This document shows, piece after piece, positions 37,917 to 51,737 of a stretch of DNA of 64,000 nucleotides. Made by a program: the position numbers and the translations under genes. The notes beneath the pieces were generated by a model that searched no databases, was not told where the DNA came from, and worked only from the letters and a program-made list of their open reading frames with translations. Source of the DNA: Parasponia andersonii (Eukaryota > Streptophyta > Magnoliopsida > Rosales > Cannabaceae); contig JXTB01000431.1 in the NCBI GenBank assembly GCA_002914805.1, positions 66,874 to 130,873 on the forward strand, read 5' to 3'. Each line of letters opens with the position of its first letter. Position 1 is the first letter of the stretch.

Positions 37917-39999
37917 TCATAGAATAAGACTAATAATTTCGTTTTATTATTAAGAAGTTTGTGTTTATTTATTATCAAGATGTTTTGGTCCAATTTGTTT
38001 CATCCATTTCATTATGTTCAAATAGAAAATCTATTAAAATATGTATTTGTTTCAACAATTTCAATTTTTCTATTTAAATAATCTTTTGAAATATGTGCTT
38101 GTTTCAACAATTCAGATTTTTCATTCAAATAGTTCTTTAGTAATATCAACTATTTAAATATATTTTTTGTATCTTGGAATCAGAATGAAACATATGAGGC
38201 ATTTTTGAATGGTCTATTCTAATATTTCTCATTCTAATTACAACTCATTCCGCTTTATTTCACTTCAAATGTCTCACCTAAGATTGGCTCAATATGATTT
38301 GAAAGTTAATTCAATGTAAGAATAGGCTTTTGTACTTTTAAAATAGTTGGATAACAATTTAAGTTCATGTAAAGTCTCTTTAAAATCTTAAAATAGTTTT
38401 TATTTATAAGCTTGTACCAAAACTAACCGTTTATAACTACTAGAAATAGTTTCTATTATTTTTAATAAACTGAAAGTGAGTTTTCAGTAAACCGAAGATA
38501 CTAACTGTTGGTAGTGCTTTTAGAACGGACAAATTTTAACTGTAACATTTTTCTTCCTGTCATTTTCAACAGATCGAAAATTTTACATATTTTGGCTATT
38601 TCAACATTTGGCCATTTTTCAAATTTTGATAGTTTTCAGCGTTTTTCAAAAACTGATTTCTAAACTTGTTTTGAACATTTTAAAAATATTAGAAATCATT
38701 TTGAAAATAATATTTAGGCTATTACAAACTATTTTAGTTTCACAAGGATATTTAACAATAATTTAGAAAGTATTCATACTAAAATAAATTCTAGTTTATA
38801 AAGAGAAAATCTCTTTTAAGCATATTTTAAATAATCATGATTTCAAATATATTCGTAGCTTATTTAAACTTAAGAAATCATATTTTAAAGAATATTTTGT
38901 CTATTCAAATAAATTATTATTTTCTATTTTCAAACATCTATAATAAAATAACTATTTTAAGATTAAGATAGTTTGAAAACTTTTTTTGAAAGTATAAGTC
39001 AATGCAAAGAGAATTTATGTGCAATGAATGAACTGAATCAAATACAAGACTAAATATGAAATATACTCTATCTAAACATTGGTCTTGTATCTTGATTGTC
39101 CATCTTCAAGCTTGATTATAATAAGTCCAATATATATCTATCTTTCTTTAAGCTTGATTCCTTAATAAATTTGAGTTAGAACTTTTAATGCCATTTCACT
39201 ACACACTCGAATTAAATCATTAGTACTAAATCAAATGCTTATTATTCTTAACATAAAAATGAATAAGATTGAAATCTTAATTTGTTAACAGAATTCACCT
39301 AATGTCCCTTCTAAAAAACAAATAAAGAATTCACCTAATGGATTAATCATTATAACAACTTTTGTAGAACTTTTGAAGAAACTTGATAACATTAATTGAT
39401 GAAAGCCAATTCTTATTGTGTAATTTGAAATAAATACTTCTAAGCCCTATGGCACAATTCTAGTAAAATTATTTTCTTCTTAGAATTAAAGATAACACAT
39501 TATATAGTAAATCGTCTTGGCAACAAAATAATTGAATCAACTGAATTTTATTACTTGATTAGTTTAAATTGACCAAAAATTAGTACAACCCATCAAGATG
39601 GTTTTTTTGGATATTTTTTTTTTTATAAGATGAACAGTTATTATATATTGCATTTTGAATGTTTATTCATATTGTTAATTGTGTTGTGGTTATTATTCAA
39701 ACTAAAATTTAAATTTAAATTTTGTCACAAATTTGTCAGCAAACACCAATTTTCACCATTAAATTTGTAAAAATACCATTTTAAACTTTATAATATATTT
39801 ATTTTAATAATTCTTTAAATCTAATCAAAACTAATAATCAAAATAGCAAATATTTAAAAATAATTTTAAAATGTAAAATATAGAATTATTCTAATATATT
39901 TTCACTTAATTATTAATTTTAAACAAGTTTGAAATATGAATTCCTTTAAAATAATGTTTATATATAAAAGAGTATTTTGATAAACTCAATTGTCAAAGT
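37767..39999. other. AT-rich intergenic DNA with a poly(A) tract
   Basis: Contains an A-homopolymer of about 36 bases at 37879-37914. Otherwise AT-rich sequence with no gene. A repeated 'ATTTCAACAATTT' theme occurs near 38050-38130. Confidence 0.5.
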
Positions 40000-40001
40000 T
40001 A

Positions 40002-41033
40002 GTGTTTGGCTTAGAGATGTTGTCAATTTGTTATAAGTAATTGTGGAAATTATAATTCTATTAAATGATAGAATTATTATTCCACTCCACAAAATTTATG
40101 GATAATTTAGGGGTTGTTTGGTAACCACTTATTTAAATAGTTCTTTGTTTTTTTAGTTGAAAAAGTGGAAATACTTTTCAAAAGTATGTTTGGTTAAACT
40201 ACTTTTGTTTTTCATTTTTTTTTTTAATTTGACAACAAAATTTTTAAAATTTTGAAAACAAAAATTTCTTACTTTTAAAATTTTTTTAAATAATTTTGTA
40301 GGAATGTTAGTATCAAAATTCAAACACATCTAGACTCCGTCACCATTTCTATTAATATTTTCTCTCTCATCACTATTTCTCTTGTAATTATCTCTCTAGT
40401 CTCATGTAAAAGTGTTATCTTTCTAAATATTTTAAAAGTGGTATTTTACAAAATAAAAATTTTAAAAGTTGTTTTTTTTAAAATAAAATTGTAATTCAAA
40501 ATTTCTTAAAATATTTAGAAAAATATCACTTTTAAAACTTTTATTTTGAAAAATACCACTTATAAAATATATTTAGATAAATACCACTTTTTTCTCCTAT
40601 TTTCTCATTCCTTTTCCTGTATTACTCTCCCTTTTGATTTTCACTTTCAAAAGTAAAAAGTGCTAGTTACCAAATATGTATTTATTTTTTTTTAATTTTA
40701 GAAAACAAAAAGTACAACATTAATACTAAACACATTTTTATTTTTGGAATGCAAAAAGCAAAATAAGAAAAAGTACTTTCATTTTTGTGTTTAAGAAAAC
40801 AAAAAAATAAAAATATTACCAAACAACACCTTAATTAACACAAAATTTATTACAATCCAATTCTAACCAATTCCATTCTATTATCATTATCATTACCTTC
40901 TAATTCTATTTCCATTACCATTCTCGTCACCATTCATTCTATTTCATGAACCCGTTACCATTAATTTCTAACTTCATTTCCATTTCAATTACTATTCACA
41001 TCACGATTCTAATTCTATTTCATAACCAAACAG
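40002..41033. mobile_element. Outer hAT-like element interrupted by a second one
   Basis: The left end GTGTTTGGCTTAGAG and the right end, reverse-complemented, CCTGTTTGGTTATGAAATAG, are related. Both flanks of the inner element carry 'ATTCTAT'-type sub-terminal words, and the right part (40850-41033) resembles the right end of the 8301-9002 element ('ATTCTATTTCATAACCAAAC'). No 8-bp duplication seen. Confidence 0.35.
40110..40830. mobile_element. Inner hAT-like MITE (721 bp)
   Basis: Terminal inverted repeats of 15 bp match at 14 positions: GGGGTTGTTTGGTAA at the left against GGTGTTGTTTGGTAA reverse-complemented at the right. The flanking octamers ATAATTTA and TTAATTAA agree at 6 of 8. The inside is AT-rich and has no ORF. 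Confidence 0.55.
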
Positions 41034-41037
41034 GTTT

Positions 41038-41340
41038 GTCTATGGACAAGATAGTCGCCCACCATGCCTCATGGAGTGTCTTAAGGTAACCAACAAAAAA
41101 AGGTAGTCCCCTACCATGCCTCACGGAGTGTCTTAAGGTAACCAACAAAAAAAGGCAGCAGTGTGAACTGGGGTTGATGGCCGCTTCGGAATGGGGATAA
41201 TCGCATATAGTCCGTTCACGGTGTGGTCCGGATAGCAAGCCCTATCGACTGTCTAGAGGTAACCGGTAGTCCCCAGCAGGAGGCGTGGGTCTGCACACCT
41301 CTTGCCTCCAGTGAAGTGTCTATCACCACTGGGTTTTGAA
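41038..41340. repeat. GC-richer repeat fragment with a 52-bp tandem duplication
   Basis: Two 52-bp units (41052-41103 and 41104-41155) differ at only a few bases; both contain 'GTGTCTTAAGGTAACCAAC' and an A run. The remainder to 41340 has short words ('GGTAACCGG', 'GTGGGTCTGCA') that recall LTR-type sequence. Family not identified. Confidence 0.45.
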
Positions 41341-41826
41341 ACTAAACTGCTAGTTTTCGAAACTAATAGCTCACTTAAACAAATCACATCCTAATACAGG
41401 AGATACCCAAAGGAAACTTCATGAGACATTACCATTTACACATATAACCTGCAATTCTTGAATATGAAACTTTCAATCATCATAAACAAAATGCAACCAA
41501 CATCTATAATCCAAGAGAGCAACAATCATTGGCACATTTATATACAATTCATAGTGACAGTGAATGGTTAAACAGTATTTCAATTGTTTCTGTTTGGTAA
41601 ATAAGTTTCATTTATCTACATAAATCACCATTAAATATAAAGATAACTGAACCATTCTTGCTATGAGAGTAAAGGACTGCACCAACTTGTACTTCACTGA
41701 AACAAATCACTTCTTCGTTTAGCGACTTCACATTGGTTGTCAGAGTTAGAAACTCAGCCATCATTTCTTGCAAGAAACTTAACTTGAATCTTTCCTCTTC
41801 CACACCAATTGGGATCCTCAATCTTC

Positions 41827-44398
<2,572 letters not shown>

Positions 44399-44461
44399 TG
44401 TTGAGAAAAGGGTCTGAAAAAGAATGAGTTATAGTTATGGAGGTGTGTATATGTGTGTATA

Positions 44462-44470
44462 TATTTATAG
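44462..44470 (-). promoter_or_regulatory. TATA box of the RD21 gene
   Basis: CTATAAATA on the minus strand, 64-72 bases upstream of the ATG at 44398, implying a short leader of about 35-40 bases. Confidence 0.7.
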
Positions 44471-44596
44471 GGTTGGTGAATAATAGGGTGTTATTTTAAC
44501 AGGCTGGATTGGTGAAAATACGAAGAAGACAGACAATTTGGGATTGGCTCGAAAGAGCCCTGACTGGGTCGAAACACGTATGCTATGTGCTTTTCA

Positions 44597-44602
44597 CACG
44601 TG
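44597..44602 (-). promoter_or_regulatory. G-box / ABRE-like palindrome upstream of RD21
   Basis: CACGTG inside the perfect palindrome CACACGTGTG (44595-44604), about 130 bases upstream of the TATA box. A related ACGT core (ACACGTAT) lies near 44575. This fits a dehydration- or ABA-responsive gene but is a motif match only. Confidence 0.45.
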
Positions 44603-44604
44603 TG

Positions 44605-45305
44605 ATTCTTTTTTTTTTTTTTTTTAATTTTTGTCCTTTTCCCCTTTAGATCCAATTTTGTATTATTTATTTGATAATTGTCAATGGTAGTTGCTTGATA
44701 AGTAATTTTGTAAATATCGAACGTGCATTTAATATTCAAGCAAGACTATATAAATATATATAAAATATTTGACAGAACATAGTTCATGCATCTAGTTTAC
44801 AACTTACCATTAAATACCTAAATGTTTGTGTCAAAGTAATACACCTTATCATTAAAGATTCTATTTAACTTTTTCTTTATTTAGAAATATGGAGATAATC
44901 ATGTGTTTGTACGGTTAAAATAAGATAAATTTTATTTTTTGGAAAATCCACGGTGTCTAGAATTTCAATCATATTATGTAAATCTAGTTTTTATGTAAAA
45001 ACTTAGAAGAATAAATGTCTATAAATCTAGAAAAAGCTTTTAGATTTATCATTTCAATATTTTACCTAAAAATTGTTTCTCTTTATGGATTTGTACGTAG
45101 AAAATTATTTCTGATTTGTAAAATAAGATTCTAATCTTGCTATTAATAATTTATTCTTTAAACTTTCTACATAAAAATTATTTTTAAATTTTTAAAATAA
45201 ATTTCAAATTCTATACTAGAAACGTCGTTAATAATCAAATTTTAAATAAGGGAATGATTGAATGGGGAGGGAGAGACTCTTTTCTGATAATGAAGAGGTA
45301 CAATT
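44605..45305. other. AT-rich intergenic DNA upstream of RD21
   Basis: Poly-T at 44609-44625, then AT-rich sequence with no gene up to the CACTA element. Confidence 0.5.
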
Positions 45306-46577
45306 CACTACAAAAAAGGGGATTTAATAGCAGTTCATAAAAGATCATTGTTAAAGTAGTGTCGTAGAGACTTTCTCAGTGGTTCTGGTCTAACATCGAG
45401 AAAAACCGATGATTTTTTTAAATTTCTCAGCGATTAGACTGAAATTGTAGAGACTTTTATTAAAAAGTCTTTAATGGTAGTTTCGTTAGGACTGCAGTTA
45501 AAGACCATTAAAAGAGAGTCGAGACCAGCTTTATCTTCACTTCTTCTTCTTCTTCAATTCTTCCAGCAGCAATAGCCGAACTGGTATTCTCTGCCTCTTT
45601 CTTGCATGACGGCTCCTATTCTGACCCATTTTCTTGTCAAAATCACATCCATATAGCTCAAATCGTTCCATTTGACGTGGGTAAGCTTTATATGCTTGAT
45701 TTTTTTTTTAAATGATTTGTTTGTATTTTAACGATTCTTTAACCTATAATTTGTTTAAAAATTTTACGATTAATCATTGCAATTCCCATGTAATGTGTAA
45801 TCTTATTATTTTTTTGTGTGTATTTTTTGGTTGTTTTAGGTTCTAACTTGGTCGAGAATATCAATTTTAGCATCAAATTCATAGTATTGTTGTATTTTAG
45901 GTCACTTAGAGTCATTTTTTAAAATTTTTATTTAATCTGAATTGTTTTTATGTCAAATGCAATGATGATTTCATGTAGTTTTTAGTTGTATCAGGTTCTA
46001 ATTTGAACAAGTATAACAAGTCTAGCAATAAATTTGGAGTATTGTTCGATTTTAGGTCACTTTGAGGTAATTTTTTTTATTTTATTTAAAATGTCTTATA
46101 ATTATAGAAAGTGAAATAAAATATATGTTATTATATTGTTTTTTTAATAGTCATTAACAATTATTATTTGTTAATATGACCACATTATCATGAATTGCTT
46201 AATTTTGTTTAATTTTATGTGATGTTATTGTATATAATGTGTGTATTATTATTTATTTGATAGATTATATAATTACTAATTTTAGATAGATAATATTTTG
46301 AATTTACATAATTATTAGTTGAAAAAAGTTAAGCATTAACAAAATTAGTTAGTTGTTAAGTTACTAACTTTGTTGATTTAATACAAAGTATGAAATGAGA
46401 TAAATTTAGAGGTTTACAAAGTTGAAATATGATACATTGACTTGGGTTTGAAGTATAGATTGGTAGTGTGCATCGTTTTTTGCAGGGGGTGAGTCAAATT
46501 TTAAGCGGAAACTATGTCCAATTTTAGTGATTAGTAATGGATAAAAGTTAGATAAAAAAGAGTAGATTGTTAAAAGA

Positions 46578-47207
46578 ATATGAAGATAGGGTTGCACCTT
46601 TCCTAAGATATGCCAAAGAAAATGGTGTAGATCCTATATGACCCTATGTCCATGTGTTAAGTGTGGTAACATTAATTATATAAGAGATATGGATGTAAGT
46701 GAACATTTATTTTTTAATGGAATAGATATATCTTATACGAGATGGATATGGCATGGAGAACCCACACGTAAAGAAAATTTCCCTAACAAAAGAGCTCGAA
46801 AGGAATATGTTTCTGAGGAATACAAAGATCATCTGGTAGATATAGTTAATGATGTTGAAGAAAGCTTTGCTAATTGTCCGAATGATTCATGAAATTAGTG
46901 GAGAACGTAGAGAAAGATCTCTATCCTAGATCAAAAATCACGAAATTGTCATTCCTGGTTTATGATTTACAATTTAAAAGCTCATAATAGATGGAGCGAT
47001 AATAGATTTCCTCAATTACTTTCATTATTAGGAGAGGTATTCCCAAAAAATAATAACATACCTACTTCTATATATGAGGCGAAGAAAACATTATGCTCAA
47101 TGGGTATAGAGTATGAAAAGATACATGGTTATCTAAATGACTGTATATTATACTGCAAAGAATTTACAGATGCAAGTAGTTATCTTGTGTGCAAAAGTTC
47201 GAGCTAG
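46578..47207 (+). pseudogene. CACTA transposase-associated domain and N-terminal TNP2 fragment
   Basis: 46578-46892 shows the PF13963-like domain: 'FLRYAKENGVDP', a frameshift near 46640, then 'LCPCVKCGN', 'HLFFNGID' and 'YTRWIWHGE', with the Cys/His pattern kept. After a stop at 46890, the frame 46962-47207 continues with 'LKAHNRWSDNRFPQLLSLLG', 'SIYEAKKTLCSMGIEYEKIH' and 'LNDCILY', typical of TNP2-like transposases. The rest of the transposase is absent. No functional product is expected. Confidence 0.75.
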
Positions 47208-47344
47208 TGACTCAAACTTAATAGAAAGAAACAGTTCCTTCATCATCATCGAGTACTAGGTTCGTGCATTCGGAGTTGCCTACACAAACTCCTTATCTTT
47301 CCCTAATATTGAAGTCTTTGTATTCAACAAATTCAAAATTCAAT

Positions 47345-48450
47345 GTTAACTTCAATGTTACAATATTGATGGAACAAGAGATATGTGGGGTTGAGGAGCA
47401 TCAATTTTATATGGGAACGGAGGACATAATATATTTCTCTCTTTTCCAAGTGATTTGTGCTACATGCATCTCAGTGTATATCAAGTAAGTACACTAATAT
47501 ATTTTCTTTTTCTTTTACATATTACATATTTTCTTAATTTACAGTAACATAATATATTTTTGGTTTCTAATTAGGTACTTGTATCATGAACTTTTAAGTT
47601 TGAAATAATTGCACTTACTTTAATTTATAGATCCTTCTATCATATTTAAAGTTTATGGTGCAAAGAATGATAGTCGTCCTCATGATCTTGTACAAAGACT
47701 TCATGTAGCGAGTAAAGGAATACTATTATTAACTTCTTATAATTTTGGATAAATATTTTCTTTCTTTGACTAACATATTATATATATTTGAGTTATTTAT
47801 ATTTTTTTTTTTTGTAGTTATAATTAGTTATATTGCTTTGAATAGGCAATATTGGATATTAATGGTGATTAATGTGACCCAAAAAAATATTTATTTCTTT
47901 GATCCACTTGGATCACGACCAAGACAAGATGCCCAAAATATCATAAATTGGTTAGTGTAGTTTATAATATAATATAGTTAACATATGTTTATCTAATTAA
48001 TCCATTAGTAATATGACATGTGTTTTCTTTTAATGTATTCCAAATATATCATGTGGACAAGCAAAAAAAGGGATAACGACTAAAGCGGTATGCAATTAAG
48101 GTATGATTTATAACAATTATAATATGTACTAACTAATCTTTTGATGTTTATATATTTTCAATATATATAGTTCTCATCATAATCATAATGTCTATCTCAA
48201 CCCAATTACGTGGAGCATAGTTTTTATATCTTGCGCATGATACGAGACTTGGTAAAGAATAATAGCCCGATGAATTATATTAGATCAAATGTAAGTATCT
48301 TGATACTTTATTTTATTTGTCCAAAAGTATTTAAGTTCACACATGTATTTGTGATTTTTAGTTAATAAATTTGATTTGTATTTATAAACTTATAGTATCG
48401 CGGTAAAGAAATTTATTCAGTGGACGACATCTATGAAATGTGTGAAGAAT
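47345..48450 (+). pseudogene. Dead Ulp1-like (C48) protease region of the CACTA element
   Basis: Broken exons read in order. A lead-in at 47396-47610 resembles the stretch before the protease in CACTA proteins ('TEDIIYF', 'CISVYIKYLYHELLSL'). The protease core has 'YWILMVINVTQKNIYFFDPL' at about 47850-47912, then a Cys-loop counterpart at 48198-48252 and a tail 'YSVDDIYEMCEE' near 48415-48450. Catalytic His (usually HW) is Tyr (QYW), the Asp in 'DPLG' is kept, and the Cys position (usually ECG) reads EHS. An intron donor after 'TTTTGG' reads AT instead of GT. CACTA and some MULE elements commonly carry such proteases. Confidence 0.6.
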
Positions 48451-48824
48451 GAGTCGTAACCATAAGTAATCATCTATGATTAGTCTCGATTGGTTAGACT
48501 ATGTTCTTGGACTTAGTTATTGATACAATTTGTCAGAATTATGTTACAAGTGTAAGTGATATGCTCAAGTATTAGATTATATTTCTAATTTATTAGCTTT
48601 ATGTATGTTAGATTAGTCTAACCTTGAATTAAGTTAATTAAGTTGCAAGTAGTAGTGGTATTCGTATATTGTCTTACATTTGTTTATGTATTAGAACTCT
48701 ATTTGTATATATTTATTTGTGAATTTGGGTATTGTATAAGTCGAATGAGACTGTTTATGTAAGTTTTTATTATGTGGATTTTGTAAATTATCTAAGAGAA
48801 GGGAAAAAAATTTCCCCTGAAGTG

Positions 48825-49060
48825 GGCCTTTAACGGCGATTTTACGTTAACTGTTATTAAAATGCACCACATAAATCAATTAACGGCAATTGTAACTGCC
48901 ATTAAATGAGATCAATTACGACGATTCTTCTAGAACTGTTGTAATTGATGTATTTTCCACAACAGTTAATAATTACTGTTAAAGATGCCGTTTTTTATTA
49001 ACATTTACATTAACAGCGGTTATTAATTACCGTGAAACGATTAATTATGGCGGTTGTCTC
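48825..49060. repeat. CACTA sub-terminal repeats
   Basis: Multiple short direct and inverted copies of TTAACGGC, AACGGCAATT, GGCGGTT and variants. In CACTA elements such arrays bind the element's regulatory protein. Confidence 0.6.
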
Positions 49061-49475
49061 TGTTTGTAGTAATGATTATTTGGTCTTTGCTGAAATTCAC
49101 AAAGGTTCATAGTTTAAGCGGTAATATTTATCTTTGTTGGAAAAAAAGCAAAAAAATATTAATCCATACAGAAAGAAATCTCTCCCCCTCGTAAACGGTA
49201 AACCGTTCTTTATCCCTCTCAAATTATTCAATTTATCTCCTTTAACATGTTTAATTCCAAAAAAAAATCTCCTTTAATATCCGCAATCAACCTATCTAGG
49301 CGTTAACACAAAAATACCTTTTAAACATCCTAATTTACAAAAAAAGAAAAAAGAAAAAAATAAGTAGAAGGAAAAATAATCTGTTTTGTCGTTTAAATAA
49401 AAAAAAGTTTGTTTTTTGTCGCTCCCAACCCATAATTTCTTTGGTATAAGGAATTATTTTATCTATCTTCTAGAT

Positions 49476-49643
49476 ATTGAATAGGCATGTATATTATTAC
49501 TGGGAGTGTATTTGAGTTGTTGATATCTTTTTGTGATAAGATGTGTAATTTATATGTCTTTCATTGAATAAGCATGTTTATTATTACTGAGAGTGTGCTT
49601 GAGTTGTTGATATTTTTTGAGATAAGATGTGTAATTTATATGT
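49476..49643. repeat. 87-bp tandem duplication
   Basis: Copy one 49476-49562 and copy two from 49563. They share 'ATTGAATA', 'GGCATGT/AGCATGT', 'TATTATTACTG', 'TTGAGTTGTTGATAT' and 'GATAAGATGTGTAATTTATA', with few differences. Confidence 0.75.
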
Positions 49644-50718
49644 TAAATTTGATTTTATCATCTTTCATGCTTATAACTATCATTTAATTCCACAAAGTAT
49701 GCTCTTAGTATTAAAACATTACATAAGTGTTCATTTAATATCTACATAATAATTTGTATTTTAGTTATTATCAATATTATTCAAATTTGAAATTTGACAA
49801 AATTATACACTCTCAAACACTAGATCATTGATTTTATGAAAGCACCCTTTTTAAAAAGTAATTAAATTTAAAGCCAAATTAAAATTATTAACTAAATCAA
49901 TAAGTATTTAAAATTTTCTTTGATTGAATTTCTTTTTGAATTTTAGTAATTATTTTTTTAGTTTTATAATTAAATGATTTTCTAGATATATAAATATGTT
50001 TGTATTTTAAAAAATTTATTTAGTAAATTTAGTTTTTAAAATTGTTAGAGAAGCTATAAATTTGCGATAAATTTTAATATGAATATATGTGTTGATAATA
50101 GAATAAAATAGAACGAATAAATCAAACACACTCAATATAATTATCAGCTTTTCAAAAAAAAAATGTAATTATCACGAACAAAAGTGAATTTTGTTGGCTA
50201 CAAAATATCGTTACTTTTTTTTTTTTTTTTTCATAATATGCATTTACCGAAAGAAATGATTGATTTTTCTGAAAAATAAAAAATACCCATTGAGTTGAGC
50301 ATGTCATTCGACCTATTTTTTTTAATCCAAATAATTCATTGTTTCCTTTTTTTTTTTTTGTTAACACTCTTAAATTCAATGTGAAAATCTTTATTGAAAG
50401 AACTAAGGTCAAGATCTAGCAACTTAGACCCTACATAAAGTAAACAAACAATGCACTTAATTATTGAGGGAAAAAGGCGGAAAAAAAAAAAAGAGTAATG
50501 CACCTAAGTACTCGTTTGATACGCAACATCATGTTCTTTTTTTTTTTTAAAAATTTTTTTAACATAAAATTTAATTTTATTTGACAAAGTTTCATAGACT
50601 TTGTTCCCAAAAAAATTAGAAACGTTTCTCGGTCATTTTATTTATTTGTTTATTTTTATTGATTGGAAAATAGTAATCATATATTACTCGATTTTAATGA
50701 GGTTTTTGCGTGCACTGC

Positions 50719-50831
50719 TCTCTCTCCCTCTCTCTACATTCCCTGATCATGATAATTTTTTATTTTTAATTTTCTCTCTCTCTCTCTCTCTACATTCCCT
50801 GATCTTGATAATTTTTAATTTTTAATTTTTT
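50719..50831. repeat. About 56-bp tandem duplication with CT repeats
   Basis: Two units each run from a CT tract through 'TACATTCCCTGATC' and 'TTGATAATTTTT' to an AATTTT end. They differ mainly in CT length and one A/T change. Confidence 0.75.
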
Positions 50832-51312
50832 GAAACACAATTGTTGACCGTCTTTTTCTTTCTTTATTTCTTCTTTTTTTTTTTTTTAAAGAATTGAATT
50901 GCGGATTCCAATAATAAATTAGATTACAAAACAAACACCCAAAGATTACATCCACCCATGTTTTTCACTGTATTGTAGAGATTACAAATCAAGATAATCT
51001 CTCTTAGAGAGTTTCAATTTTTTTTTTCCCTTGCTCCCCAGCCTGGAGCGTGGCCATGGTTTCCTGATTACATAAGATAACGTAAAATTCGAATGAAAAA
51101 AAAAAAATAATCAAGTTGCGGGAGTAATAATCATCCCATTGATTTCATGGAAATCCTAAATAAGTTTTCCGATCGTCAATGATTCTATAAGATTTCCTAT
51201 ATGCCTATCGGATGAATTCTAACCTATTTTTCTTATGCATTTCAACCATCCAATATTAGATCTGTTTTGAAAAATAGTAATCGAATTGATTATATTTAAA
51301 AAAAGAACGGAA

Positions 51313-51679
51313 TATTAGAATTTTAGTTTATTAGCTTTTGTAATTGTTTTGTACTTTTTCCCTTGTATAAATATTTGGGGTCCAGTTGGAAGCGTAACTT
51401 TTATAGTTTTATTTTTACTATTTTTTCTATTTGTTTCTGGGTTTTTGCATTATAGTCTAGATTTTGTATTTCCTTTTTTTGAAGTTAGTGAAGTGGTCAG
51501 CAACACCCCGAGGACGTAGGTAATTTGCCGAATCTCGCTAAATTTTGTGTTCTCATTTATTTTTGTATTTAGTATTTTCTGCTTTCGTTAATTTCAATAG
51601 CTAGTTGGTAGTTTATATTTAATATTGTCTTAATATTAAATATAAGCATTTAGAGTAGTTGTGCTTCCGCTGTACAATA
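51313..51679 (+). repeat. 5' LTR of copia-2, with internal deletion
   Basis: Homologous to the 3' LTR but lacks about 85 bases after the 'TATTTGGGG' region, including the 'CTATAAATAAAG' stretch kept in the 3' LTR (about 55917-55928). Its ends have changed from TG...CA to TA...TA, both transitions. Confidence 0.85.
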
Positions 51680-51737
51680 AGTAGTATTAGAGCAACAAGT
51701 TCGCCCTAAGCTTTGTTTTGTAGCTATATTAGTAGAA

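Larger units (their letters stand above)
45306..49071 (+). mobile_element. Internally deleted CACTA (En/Spm) DNA transposon
   Basis: The left end is CACTACAAAAAAGGGG. The right end, reverse-complemented, is TACTACAAACAGAG, one transition from CACTA. The flanking triplets ATT (45303-45305) and ATG (49072-49074) agree at two of three positions of the 3-bp duplication expected. Sub-terminal repeats of TTAACGGC / TTTAACGG type are dense at 48825-49060. Inside lie a transposase-associated domain, a piece of TNP2-type transposase and an Ulp1-like protease, all on the plus strand and all broken. The catalytic core of the transposase is missing, so this 3.77-kb copy cannot move itself. Confidence 0.8.
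49075..51307. other. AT-rich intergenic DNA
   Basis: No gene supported. Contains two local tandem duplications, listed separately, and several poly-T or poly-A tracts. Confidence 0.5.
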
